A stretch of 64,000 nucleotides of DNA from Phanerochaete sordida (Eukaryota > Basidiomycota > Agaricomycetes > Polyporales > Phanerochaetaceae): positions 1,298,925-1,362,924 of the forward strand of contig BPQB01000003.1 of assembly GCA_019973155.2 (NCBI GenBank), given 5' to 3'. A model generated the notes under the pieces. It was not told where the DNA came from, searched no databases, and saw only the letters and a list, made by a program, of their open reading frames with translations. Numbering within the stretch: the first letter of the stretch is position 1; every line of letters starts with the position of its first letter. A program made the position numbers and the translations under genes. Below, piece after piece: positions 1 to 10,284 of the stretch.

Positions 1-670
1 TCGGGTGTTGCAGCTCGGGCAGCTCCTGCGGTGCGGCCGCCTGGAGCGACTGCGGCGTGTGTGGCGGCGCAGGCGGCAACGCCGCGGGCGCCGGAAGCGG
101 GGGCAGGGCCGCGTATGGCTCGCGGAGGAATAGTTCCGGCCAGTGCTCTTCGTGTGCGAGCACCTCGTCGACTGTCGGCACCTCGAACGCGGGCTGCGGT
201 GCCAGCGTGTACGCGGCGCAGTCATACGCCTGTGCGCCCGGAAACGCGAACGGCGGCGGTTGACCCGCGGGCGAGAGATGTGGCGACGACGTCAGAAGCT
301 GTGATGTCGAACCTACTGCGGCGGAGAAGCACATTGGTTCGGCGTGAGGAACGGGTGGGAAGGCCGGATCGTCGATGAACGAGAGCGGCGAGCATGAGGA
401 GTCTCTCCACGAGAGCCCCGGCGTGGACTGCCCGCTGAGGCTGAAGCACGACGAGGAACGCTTTCGATCGCTGTGTGTGTATCCCGTCGCGAGGTACGGG
501 TTGTATTGCGGTGACGCAAAAGCGGTGCTCTCGGGCACGGCGGCGTGCTTTTGCAGTGGGACGTTTGCCCATGGATCGTACCATTCCACGTCGGACGGCG
601 AGGCGTAGCCCACCTCGGCGGAGGCGTAGAGCTGGGACGGGGACCAGCGTGCTGCAAGAGGGCCCGACAT
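1..670 (-). CDS. Unrecognised Pro/Ser-rich protein, N-terminal part, cut by window edge
   Basis: An open frame starts at the ATG at 668-670 (MSGPLAARWSPSQLY...) and runs without a stop to position 1, about 223 codons, so the 3' end lies outside the window. The product is rich in Pro, Ala, Ser and aromatic residues. It has a WYDPW patch near residue 31 and a proline/alanine tract near the edge (residues about 190-220). No domain is visible in this part. The composition resembles the disordered N-terminal arm of a fungal transcription factor, whose DNA-binding domain would have to lie beyond the edge. That is inference only. Codon use is GC-rich in third positions, like the good genes of the window, which supports coding. 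No intron is needed in the visible part. Confidence 0.6.
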   Translation of the reverse strand, partial: MSGPLAARWSPSQLYASAEVGYASPSDVEWYDPWANVPLQKHAAVPESTAFASPQYNPYLATGYTHSDRKRSSSCFSLSGQSTPGLSWRDSSCSPLSFIDDPAFPPVPHAEPMCFSAAVGSTSQLLTSSPHLSPAGQPPPFAFPGAQAYDCAAYTLAPQPAFEVPTVDEVLAHEEHWPELFLREPYAALPPLPAPAALPPAPPHTPQSLQAAAPQELPELQHP

Positions 671-3073
671 GTGAGTGAGTGGACGAGGAGAAGAAAATTT
701 GTCAACGGACCAGGTACGGTTCTTGTATGTATGAGCGCGGCAGCTGTATCAAGTTCATCTGGTTCGTACTGATTTGGATATCTGATGGGAGTCAGTGGCA
801 TCTCGTCTGCGCGGGAGTGACGGTATGACATGTGCGAGGGGCGGGAAGTGTTCGGGAAGAGAGCGGGTGGGCGAGGTCTTATATGAGCGGGCCTGTGGGC
901 GGACGGCTGGGGAGTGGCAGCCGGGTGATCGCTGGCGAAGGAGCATTCTACGCGCAAGCGGATCCAGATAGACGAACTGCCTGGAGGCTGATACTTCCGA
1001 ACCCTGGAAAAAGAAGCGTGTGAGAATGTATGCAGATTCGCCGCATAGCGATATTGAGCGTCAGCGCCATATCCGGAGAAATCAGGCCGCCCCAGGGGAA
1101 CAAGAACGCCAAACATGGCCGTAGCACAGGCCATACACAGTGCCGTTCTAGCCATCAGGATGCTCTCTCGCAACGCTTGGGCCCCTGCACGCCCCTAGAC
1201 AATACACTTCGCCAGCCAGCCGCACAGAGCAGCTCGCCTTCTCCGGAAATGAATCATGAAAGCGATACACACCCTCGGCTCGTGGTCCCGCGCCCCACGC
1301 CGTCGACCTTTGTCTCCCTAGTGCCTGGCTATCCAGCCCACCCGCATGCTATCAACACGAGTGCGGGCTGCCCCAGGGCAACGGTGTTTAATCATGCAAT
1401 CGTGTGGCCCATCAGCCGTCCGAACCTGCGCTTTTTTGTTCCGCCCAGTGCTGCCCAAAAACTTGATCAAACAGCCGTGATCCATGGCGACGCCGCAGGC
1501 AAAAAACACGACATCGCCAAGGTAAGACACCCCCAGGTGCGCCTCGACAGGCCGGCTGTCTGGACATGCAGGCTGCCAGCGTGCTGTAGCGACCGGCAGG
1601 CCAGAAATCCAGATATCGCGCTAAGCGCTCCTAGGCACGCTTCGAAAGTTAAGCTCAGGTCGCAGTCGCAATGTTGGGAGTGGACTCCCAAGCGTCACGA
1701 CCGCCACTTGATCGGTCCCATTGTATGTGAACGGATGACTCACGCATATCCGCTGTCATACGATGTCGCCCCGTGGACCCTGTTGCCCGCTGCTCGATCC
1801 CTGACGCTTCGGTGGATGGGACAACGGCCTAGTCTGACATATGCTTGACGGTGGGCCGATGCTAATCATAGCGGGAAGCCTCATTAACCAGACCGCCGTA
1901 CAGTCGGTGATGAACAGCGAGAATTACAGCACCTAGCGATTCCAACACGGAAAGGTCAACCATGTTACGAGTACGAAAGATGGATACGCCGCCGGCTCTT
2001 CCTTAGAGTTCCGCGAAAATTGAGCATACGTGTAAGCTATACTTGGGACGATCCGAGGGTGGCAAATTAGCGACTCACGTTGTGCACAGCTTTCACGCCG
2101 ACTACACACGCCCGTGGACATGTGCCGACCGTCGACCGTTGTCCAGCTGTTGTCCAAACTTTGCCCGTCTGTTGCCCGTTCGTTGGCCAACCGTTGTCCG
2201 AAGCTACGATGGCAGCTTGAGAAGTCCACCAATACGCCCGATGGTCAGCAGTTCGCCGGACGCCATACGGACGCCTCATCTTTGACCAGGGTCACCGGAT
2301 GGTTGCCCGCGGATACATTCCACCTGTTCCGCCACCAACGCAGACGATGCTCGGACTCGGCCAACCAATTTGCTATGAAGCTTATGTTGGGAACTCGATA
2401 GCCCTTGCTGTCCATGTGTTGCCAAGCGGAGCTGCATTTTCTAGGAGCATTGCAGCGTCGCCTGCTTCCAACCGACCTACGCACGGCGCCACGACAATGA
2501 GCCTTCGGTGCCTTTGCAGATATCCAAAGCAGGACACGGACGTACAGCGTATGTGTGGGTTGAGTGGCATAAGTAATGAGCTGTGGGATTGGGAGGGATC
2601 TTCCGTAGCAAGCCCCGTCTAGACCCGGTAAGACTGCAGGTGGCTGTGTGTCGGTGCAAGCGCCGGAGTCGCGCTCATTAGCACAAGACACGCGTTTGGC
2701 GTGACTGCGCTTCAGGCCTGTATCTGTCATGCGAGCGAGAGCGTTCTTTCAGTCGGGCCAAGGGACCACAAGTATGCAACATGCAAGCAGTCAAGGACCT
2801 GCGAAGACGGCGAAATGCTGTGCCAGGATCAGTAGAGTTGCATGGAGGGGTGGGAGGCGAGCGGTGATGTCAGAGAGTTAATGCGGGACGGCGGACCATG
2901 TGAGATGCTATTATGGTTGAAAGCAGCGACAGACATTATGACAATGAGCCTGAATCCGAACGATCCTCATCCTCCTGAAAGAAACCTGCGACCGCGAACG
3001 AAAATGTGCAACTCCAATGCGAGCGAGTAGCGTGCTGTGGCTTGACGACCCCCGGCAGGGCGCGACGGATGCT
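671..3073. other. Intergenic stretch without a recognisable gene
   Basis: About 2.4 kb between two minus-strand genes. It should hold the upstream region of the gene at the left edge and the 3' flank of the R3HCC1L-like gene. Open frames here (for example 1030-1848 plus) have no domain, no splice logic and mixed composition, and I do not call them. The only structure I see is the 11-bp minisatellite at 2134-2199. Confidence 0.5.
2134..2199. repeat. Degenerate 11-bp minisatellite, six units
   Basis: Six consecutive 11-base units can be laid end to end from 2134 to 2199. Each ends in a variant of GTTGTCC (TTGTCC, TTGTCC, TTGCCC, TTGCCC, TTGGCC, TTGTCC) after a variable four-base lead. It lies in non-coding sequence. 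Confidence 0.7.
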
Positions 3074-3925
3074 TCACTCGGCGACAACGAGCCCTCCCAT
3101 AGCCCTCTGCATGTCGCCCACACCGTTCGCTGCGCCGTTGATGATACGAGGGCCGAGAGCCGGGTGCCGCACGCCCATCGCCGCGCCGAGCATGCGCTTT
3201 GCAGGGTCGCCGATGCGCGGGGCGCTGTGCTCTGGCTGCGCAGCAAGAACGGCAGGGTCCACCGCAGAGGGTTCTTCGACGTCTCCGAGCGAAGACGAAA
3301 TGAGGGCGTTGAGCGTGGGGTGCGACGGGAGAGTAGGGAGAGTAGGAGAGGGTTGGTCGCGGTCGCGAGCTGGGTCTACGCTGGCGGTGCCGTTGGATTG
3401 GCCGTTGTTGCGAAAGGAATGGCTAACAGACACGTTCCGACCGTGTGAGACAGAATTGCGAACATTGTGACCGCGCCCATTGCTGTTGTGCTGGCGCGCG
3501 TTCACGGTTTGGATGACGGTCTGAGCGTCAGGACCGTCGTACGGCTTGACAAGTGCCGAGCTGGTGGAAGTCGGGGACGAGAAAATGGCAGGAGGGTAAG
3601 CCAGGGTGTGAAGATAAGCACGTTTAGCTGGAAAAGAACAAGGCAGTGTTAGCTATGGTTTAGGGGGACATGGGAGAGCGAGGCACGAGACCCGCGGCGA
3701 GGGACTCGAAAGCCACGAGGAAAAGAAGTACTCACCGACCGTAGCGTCAGCGAAGACGATGAGAAGGCTCGTGTCATCTATCCACTTGATCTTGAAACCA
3801 CCGTTCGCATTCTCCCATTCTGCGAACGCCGCCTGGATATCCCTCGTTTTGAGCTCCTTCGGGAAACCAGTCAGGGAGAGGATCCGAGTGACACAGGCGG
3901 AGAGTTGAGAGAGCGAAGATGCCAT
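3074..3925 (-). CDS. R3HCC1L-like protein with N-terminal RRM-like domain
   Basis: Two exons (3925-3736 and 3627-3074) joined over a 108-nt GT-AG intron give 247 residues. The N-terminal part (about residues 15-75) has the pattern LTGFPKELKTRDIQAAF ... FKIKWIDDTSLLIVF, followed after the junction by AKRAYL. This matches the C-terminal RRM-like fold of animal R3HCC1/R3HCC1L proteins (a GFP/DFP start, then IKWVDDT and a buried-strand LxVF). The R3H domain itself is absent, and the remainder is a low-complexity Asn/Ser/Pro-rich tail ending GGLVVAE. The biochemical role of this family is poorly known. RNA binding and a link to RNA-processing complexes are inferred from the fold. It shares a 541-bp divergent promoter with the SIKE-type gene. 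Start chosen at the first ATG (MASSLSQL) in good context. Confidence 0.85.
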
Positions 3926-4466
3926 GGCTGTCGTGAGTCGGGTGGTGGTGTTCGTGAGGGGGTGGGCGAGACGGGCTGTCTGGGCGAAGTATTGACGTTA
4001 AGGAGAAGAGTATATGTATCAAATAAAGACACTTGGTCGATTTCCTGGGAACGAAGGGAGTGAGAGGTCTGTGTTGTACAGGAGGCAGAGGAGGGCACAC
4101 AACGTCGAAGGCAGAGAACGTCTTCTCCTTCGAAACGCCAATCATAGCCCGCGGCGCCAAACCTGCGTCACACTCACCTCCGCAAATGGAAACCGTCCTA
4201 GAATGACCGGGCAAGTGGGTTCGCGCGACACTCTCAGAGGCGGCGAGGAGAGCACGACACGCAGGAATGCGAAGAGTACGTTCGCTGGAGACTACCGTTT
4301 TTCCCGCCCCTGCCTGCCAACCCGCCGCGCATCAGCGGCCGTCGGTTGGCAGCCGGTCGTCACGCGGGTCACGTCGCTTCCCGTCACAGCCGCGTGCAGC
4401 TGGCCGTCCTCCGCCCAACTTGCCCTCAGACCACCACCCAAATCCGCCAAGCTGCATCCGTTTACC
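3926..4466. promoter_or_regulatory. Divergent promoter region (R3HCC1L-like / SIKE-like)
   Basis: The 541 bases separate two outward-facing start codons and should carry both promoters. I see no strong TATA box or named motif. Confidence 0.6.
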
Positions 4467-5650
4467 ATGTACCACGATATGGAGGGCGACCTCATTCGCG
4501 CCTACCAGCTCCTCATGGAACTGAGCGAGCAAAACAGCCATAACCACAAGATGTCCGGAAGCTTGCATGGTCTCGCGGATACCCTCAAAGTAATTCGCTC
4601 TGCTTTCCGGTCCTTGGCCTGCTCAAACCCATCTGAATTAAGTCTGCATAACAGACACAATCGGCTGATCTCGCGAGTGGGTTCACGCTGCGGAGAGTAA
4701 ACACCGATATCTCGAAAGGTGCGTCTGTTAGCGCGTCCAGAAATACAAAGCTTGACCCGTATCTGCAGAGGTCTTTGAGTCTGAGCTGGAGCGGCAGAAC
4801 GCTCAGATCATAATAGAGAACCATCAGCTCCTGCAGGAGAACCGTCAACTCAACGGCCTGCTAAAAGAGTATGAGCACACGATGGAGACCATTATGAACA
4901 AGTTTCGCAGTCACGCGGTACGCTTTGGATTGTATGCGCAACTTCGCGTTCCACTGACAGCGCCTTCAGCTTGCGGCTCAACAACATGAGCTGACCCTGA
5001 CGAAACACTACGAACAGCTGCTGCTCAGCCGCGAGACCGCGCAAATGCAAACAGACCTCACGTCGAACACCGCGGTTGCAACATCCCTTCAGCGACTTTC
5101 AGAGAATCTTCACGCACTCCTGCATTCCATGGCAGGCGAGGACTCGTCAGAAGCACACAAAGACGGCAAGACACGGACGGCAGAAGAAGAGCAGGAGCTC
5201 CTCGAGCAGCTGCTCGACACTCGAGAAGACTGGGCGATGGAGCGCGAGGCCGAGATCACACGGCTCGAGAAGGAGAACGAGGAGCTCCGAAAGCTGCTCG
5301 GCATCGACCGCGCGAACGTCGAGGCCCGAGGGTGGCTCGCGGAGGAGGCGCGCGAGCTCGCGATGGCGCAGTACGTGCCCATCGTCCGCCAGATGCGCGA
5401 GCCGAGCCCCCAGCAGGAGGAGCGGCCCGCCCAGGGCATCTCGCCCTTCATCAACATGACGCAGGGCCCGCCGGGCCCTCAGCGGTCGATGCAAGAGGTG
5501 CCCGGCATGCGCATGACTCAGGGACGGAGACCCGCGATGTTCGGGCAGCGGGGGCGCGGTGGTGGGCCCGCGTTGTGGGAGGGTGCGGCGCATCCGCCAC
5601 CGCCGCAGGAACGGTCGTGGCAAGCGCAAGCGGGATTGGATTTGAGCTGA
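4467..5650 (+). CDS. SIKE/FGFR1OP2-family coiled-coil protein (STRIPAK component)
   Basis: Four exons (4467-4589, 4655-4718, 4769-4917, 4970-5650) give 338 residues with phase consistent at all junctions. The central region (residues about 58-115: RRVNTDISKEVFESELERQ, then NHQLLQENRQL and METIMNKFRSH) matches the conserved core of the SIKE/FGFR1OP2 family, in which a glutamine- and leucine-rich coiled coil is followed by an E-x2-MxKYR-like segment. A second charged coiled coil covers about 150-215. The tail is Gly/Pro/Met-rich and probably disordered. Family members bind striatin/STRIP in STRIPAK phosphatase-kinase complexes; the fission yeast member is Csc3. In fungi STRIPAK controls hyphal fusion and fruiting-body formation. 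The 64-nt second exon is needed to keep frame: a direct jump from exon 1 to exon 3 would require a poor acceptor and would lose the conserved RRVNTDISKE. Confidence 0.88.
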
Positions 5651-8600
5651 GTGCTTTGGATTTTGTGTATCTATTTCCCAGACCTACGGATGTATTTTAC
5701 AGTAATTGTGTATTTTGTGATCAGACATGCAACATGACTGGGTGCGTCGGCACAGTCGAGCTCACGAGTGAGGGCAAGGCAAAATGGAGCTAAACGAGCC
5801 TTCTACTCTGCTTGTTTACCGCTGGAAGTCCGCGGACTACAGTATTATGCTGGCAGGGTCATGAGTGCGTGGTGCCCTATATATGCTGCTCGCTCACAAA
5901 TCGTGCATCGTTTCCGAATTCTCGATAGCAAAGCAGCCTGGCTCTACCAGCCACTTCGCACAGCAATATGTGTTAGACCTTCTCAGCAGCGGCCGACTGA
6001 CAGTCGTGGCATCATTGACGTACTTCGTACCAGAGGTGGTCCAGGCTGTAATTGAGCCATTTGTCGACCGCGCGGTCGAGGCCCTGCGCAAATACGTCCA
6101 GCACCCGACGCCGCGGCGGTCGGTCCATGAGATCTCTCGCACAGTGGCTGAGATTGAGGGGTCGTGTGCCATGAGGCGCTACGCGAGGGAGTGCGGGAGG
6201 CGTAATCTGCCTGGAGTCTGCCTGGATCATGAACACGACGTCGACATCGCGTCGGCTAAGGCGAGGTCTGGATGATTCGCTGTACGTCCTATGACCTCGC
6301 CTGCAGGCACTTTGTCTATCAACCTAGCATAGACGACGAAGAGAAGACCTGAACGTACTGCGGGAGAGCGTTGGGAATACAAAGAGCACGATCATCGATG
6401 TCGATGAGTTGTCCCAGAGTTTGCTGACAGCCGCGACGATAGCTTCGCTGCCAGTTGGATCCTACTAGACGTGCGCCAAGTAGAAACTGTGCCTACACTC
6501 AAGCCGATCAGCCACTCGGCCTCGGACCCCCTACGCACCGATTTCCGCTTCTCCAGGCGCACAGAGGCGCTTCGGCTGCTTCTCAGCCTGGTTCCCCACG
6601 CAAAAGAAGTAGAAAAGGGCACCGGAGGAGTGTCATCGTAGAGTGTTCATGGTGCCAACGGGGTCACGGGGGCGTCGCGGCTGCGAGAACGAACTAGCCC
6701 AGGCCCCAGGGTCGCGCGCCGCAGGAGAGGCCGCGGCACGCCAGACTATCGCAGGGGACAGCTGACCGCGCGAGCTCCAGGTGTCGGGGAGCGAAAGGTA
6801 GGACTGGGAAGGTCGAATGCCACACGGGATCGCCGCGGAACCGCCTGCGTGTGCCCATCGGGTGCCCGACGACCTCGGAAGAGCGTCTTGGACGGTGGGC
6901 AGGGCCGGTACTAGGAGCTGCTCGTCGTCTGTAGGACTCTGTTGAGGCTCGGCGCTGCAGCCGACAGCAGCCCGGGTGCGACCTGCGGCAGTCTCGGGTG
7001 TCTGTGATAGTAGGACCGGCTTCCATTGCAGAAAGCTACGTGACGTATCCTGTGGGCAAAGCGCCAGGTCCCTTGCTCGTCGTCTGCCCACTTGCAAGGC
7101 ACGACGCCCCGGTCCGAACTTCGACGTGGACAGTATCAACACGATCTATATGTGCCGTGGAGTCAGAAATTTGTCTTGAACGCGAAATGAAAGGCGGCTG
7201 CTCGATAGCTTGTGAGCGTACACACATCGATGGAAGGTAAGCCAACCATGACAAGACGATGACCTCAGTGATGAACGTGAGCGTCGCAGGCCATGGCTGA
7301 GAGTTGCCTGAGAGTATCCTTCGTTTCGTGAAAGTTTCAGCAAAGACGACGACATCCGCGCGGGGTGACTCACCGAGCAGCAGTATCTGCGAACGAACGC
7401 ACGCCGGCGAGATGTGCTCCCTGCCCGCATGGCCACTCTCCACCGCACGCACTGCAGCCGGCGAGACGGAGCCCGCTATGGCCTGTGGCAGCGCGCCGCG
7501 CGTCCCCCGGTTTGTGCGTCGCAGCACCCGAGACGGTGCAATGCGTCCGCCTCGTGGTGATCGCAGGGCGTCGCAGGCTCGCGGGTGCCGGCTAGCAGAC
7601 GCAGCCCTGGGGCGCGAGGCCGTCGAGTCCGGGATATGTGCAGCGTGCCCAGGTCTCGAGGCCCCCGCGCGACGGATGCGGCAGGAGCGAGAGGCAAGTC
7701 TGGCGAGCGCGCAAGCGCACAGACCTGGCTGTGCGGGAAGCGCATGACGCGGCTGCCGCTCGCCTCTGTGTTATCCTCGCATCGCAGACCGGTGTTGCCC
7801 TGATTATCATGCTCTGCGAGGTGTCAGATAGCCAAGATGCGAGTGTGATTATGATTACTCCGGACACATCAAGAGAAGGAGGCGAGCTCGCGCGAGCTGC
7901 AGTCCTGCCGTCGTCTCGGCCTGCGACATGGGGAAGCGAGAGTAAGGTTGAGATTGGAAGAGCGGGAGCACAGATAAGACACACGCGCCTGTGAATGTGG
8001 CGCTGCTTTCAAGCGGCAGCGGTACAGCGACCGACCGAAGCATGTCCTCTCACTGCGGAAAGTAGCGGGCCGTTCACCAGAAGCTTACTCTAGTGCCAAC
8101 AAGCAGCAGGACAAGAGCACTCTAATGCGTGGGCTGTACGTTCTGCCAGATGCCAGGACGTAAGGGCCCCGCGGCGTGCAAGACGAACTCGACGGATTTG
8201 GGCATGCCATAGTTGGGTGGCGCTGCTGTTCTGATTCTCTCATCGTTTCCAAGGTTCCTGCGAGATGAGGTAGGATATCCGGCAGGCCTTAGGCAGGCCT
8301 GGGACGCCGAAAGGCTAAACGCATCACCAACGCAGGGAAGCGCAGATCCCGATGCCGACATGTCGGGAGAATGGCGGATAGTGCGCCGTGTGGTAGTGAG
8401 AAAGCATCGCTCGTGCGGTGGTTTCAGGATCTACAAAGAGGAATTATGAGCATAGGGAGGAGCACATTACGGCACTCGGTCTGGACAGACGGCCGCGAAT
8501 TTGAATGACCGGTCGAGATGCGGTCAGTCAATACAAGGGCGGTCGCGGTAGTGATAGATCCTTGTGAATAAGATGGCATAGCACAGATTAAGTGCCAGCG

Positions 8601-9467
8601 GAGAAGACGAGGGAGAGAAGATAAGAATGTGGCCTGTGCAGGGCTGGTGGCCAGCGAAACCCTAGCCACTGCCGCCCTACGAGCGACTGGTGTGGCGTTG
8701 TGCGGCCGCGCCCTGCAGGGCGGCGCCGGCGGCGCAGACGGGGGTGACGTGGACCGGGAAAACGCTGTCTGTGTGGACGCAAGCGACAGAGCAGAAGCGT
8801 TTTGGGAGGCTCTGTAAGCACGCTGCAAGCAGCGTTGCAGGGAGACATCATGACCGGGAGGGCGAAACGGATCATCGCTTGTTGTCCGCTATCCTAGTCT
8901 TGATTGCAGCGCAGCGCAGTGCTGGCACAGTTGGGCTGCTGTGGTATCTGGCATGACGGCCAACGCCGACGTGAACTTTGAGATGGGACCTGTACCGAGG
9001 GCCGTTCTTGTATTCTGGGAAGGTGGCGGTGATTATGGTTGCTTGGTGGGCGGCGGCGCTCACTGGTCCGATAGCCAGAAAGGCGCAGAAAAAATAGACA
9101 CGAAATTGCGAGGACCGGGGAGGCGTGCTTTGTGATGCGCATGCTTTCGACGAGCGGCGTGAAGGCTCGAGAAGAAAGAAACGGAAGTAAAAGTAGGGCA
9201 TGGTGCCTTGTGGCGACGACTGACGCGGCGGGGGGCGTTAGCGCCGGCAGCCCCTCTATGGGGATCGCGTTCAACGACGGGGCCCCCGGTGTTCCACTCT
9301 CTTCCTCTGACAGTCACCTGCGTCGACGAAAGAGGCGTGCAGAGCAGAGACACAGAGGCAGCAGGAGAGGCGATCCGCGGAGACGCCTTGGCCGCCTCGA
9401 GGCGTCGAGAATCAGATCTGTATCTGGGAGCTACTGCCTCCTCCGCGTGGTTGTATTCCCAGGTATA
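5651..9467. other. Gene-poor stretch, no supported gene
   Basis: About 3.8 kb between the SIKE-like gene and the MITE. There are many short open frames on both strands but none has a recognisable domain or a consistent chain of splice sites. Around 5860-6640 there are patches that look protein-like in different frames (for example minus-strand VDKWLNYSLDHLWYEVRQ near 6012-6070). These could be a decayed gene or transposon, but no frame can be followed far enough to say. Nothing else of note seen. Confidence 0.4.
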
Positions 9468-9528
9468 CAGTGCTTTTCAGCCGAATCTGCAGTCGCCGTG
9501 ATTTCGACGGCTGTTTGCTCCGTACAAA
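9468..9528 (+). repeat. Left terminal inverted repeat of the MITE
   Basis: 61 bp starting CAGTGCTTTTCAGC. It is inverted relative to 9902-9962, with four mismatches. Confidence 0.8.
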
Positions 9529-9901
9529 ACATTGCCATAAACGGCGCAAGGAGTAGTGACGCTGGTCACAGTGAGCATGACGGGCAGCAGTCGCAGAATA
9601 GAAACCCACAGATGAGAGGCTATGATGCTGCACGATTCAATCATGCTTTCCTAGACGGTTCTGCGGTAACAGCGCGCGTCTGCGATGCGCAGACCCATCT
9701 CTGTGCCACTGGCTCTGTGCCGGATTTTGGTGCGAGTATAGGCTGTCAAGAGCAAGGAAATTGCTGGGCAGCATTTTTGATCAGAAGATATGAAGTATTA
9801 ATCCATATCCTGGCATACTGCTGTGGTATGATGAGGGTACAAGGCCCTGAGCAGAGTCAGAGGATTTATGCGTGACATTGCGGTACCCTTTAAGGTATAA
9901 A

Positions 9902-9962
9902 TTTGTACGGAACAAACAGTCGTCGAAATCACGGCGACTGCAGATTCTGATGAAAAGCACTG
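9902..9962 (-). repeat. Right terminal inverted repeat of the MITE
   Basis: 61 bp ending TGAAAAGCACTG. It is the reverse-complement partner of 9468-9528, with four mismatches. Confidence 0.8.
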
Positions 9963-10284
9963 TAATATACCCCTGCTATCAGCCTGCGATAGCCCCGTCG
10001 CCCACCAGCCCTAGCCCTATATCATCTCCGTCGCCCGCATTCCGTCACACCTTCCCCTTTCCCCGCTCCCTCCTATACCTGGTTCAATCCCGCCCCGACC
10101 ACCCGCCCGACCCATCTCCCGACACCCGCTCAATGCAATGCCAGCCCGCGGTCGCAATCCCGATGTGTCACCCATTACGCTAGGCACCGCCTCGTATGAC
10201 CATAACATCCACGCCCACCTCTCCCTCCGCTTCCTCGCCCCATCCAATCTGCCTAACAAGCACCCGGCGCGCGACCAAGCCAAG

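Larger units (their letters stand above)
9468..9962. mobile_element. Non-autonomous Tc1/mariner-like element (MITE) with 61-bp terminal inverted repeats
   Basis: Sequence 9468-9528 and the reverse complement of 9902-9962 match at 57 of 61 positions. Both ends begin CAGTGCTTTTCA, and both are flanked by TA (9466-9467 and 9963-9964). Long inverted repeats, CAGTGC termini and a TA target are typical of Tc1/mariner elements. The 373-bp interior has no transposase frame, so this would be a deletion derivative mobilised in trans. Apparent open frames in the two arms (around 9412-9633 minus and 9872-10183 plus) share the same peptide only because the arms are inverted copies. It sits about 320 bp upstream of the start codon of the Ser/Arg-rich gene. 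The similarity extends slightly past the TA on both sides (GGTATA), so the exact boundary is uncertain by a few bases. Confidence 0.75.

Noticed and set aside
1030..1848. 272-codon open frame on the plus strand
   Set aside because: Cys/His/Pro/Arg-rich mixed composition, no domain, no splice partners. It looks like a chance opening in intergenic DNA.
5865..6275. 136-codon plus-strand frame and overlapping minus-strand frames
   Set aside because: Some protein-like patches on both strands but no domain and no continuous frame. Mentioned only as a possible relic.
7365..7410. Minus-strand RSQILLLG before a GTGAGT donor, resembling the P-loop start of a G-alpha subunit
   Set aside because: No following exon supplies GESGKST, and upstream sequence does not match the G-alpha N-terminus.
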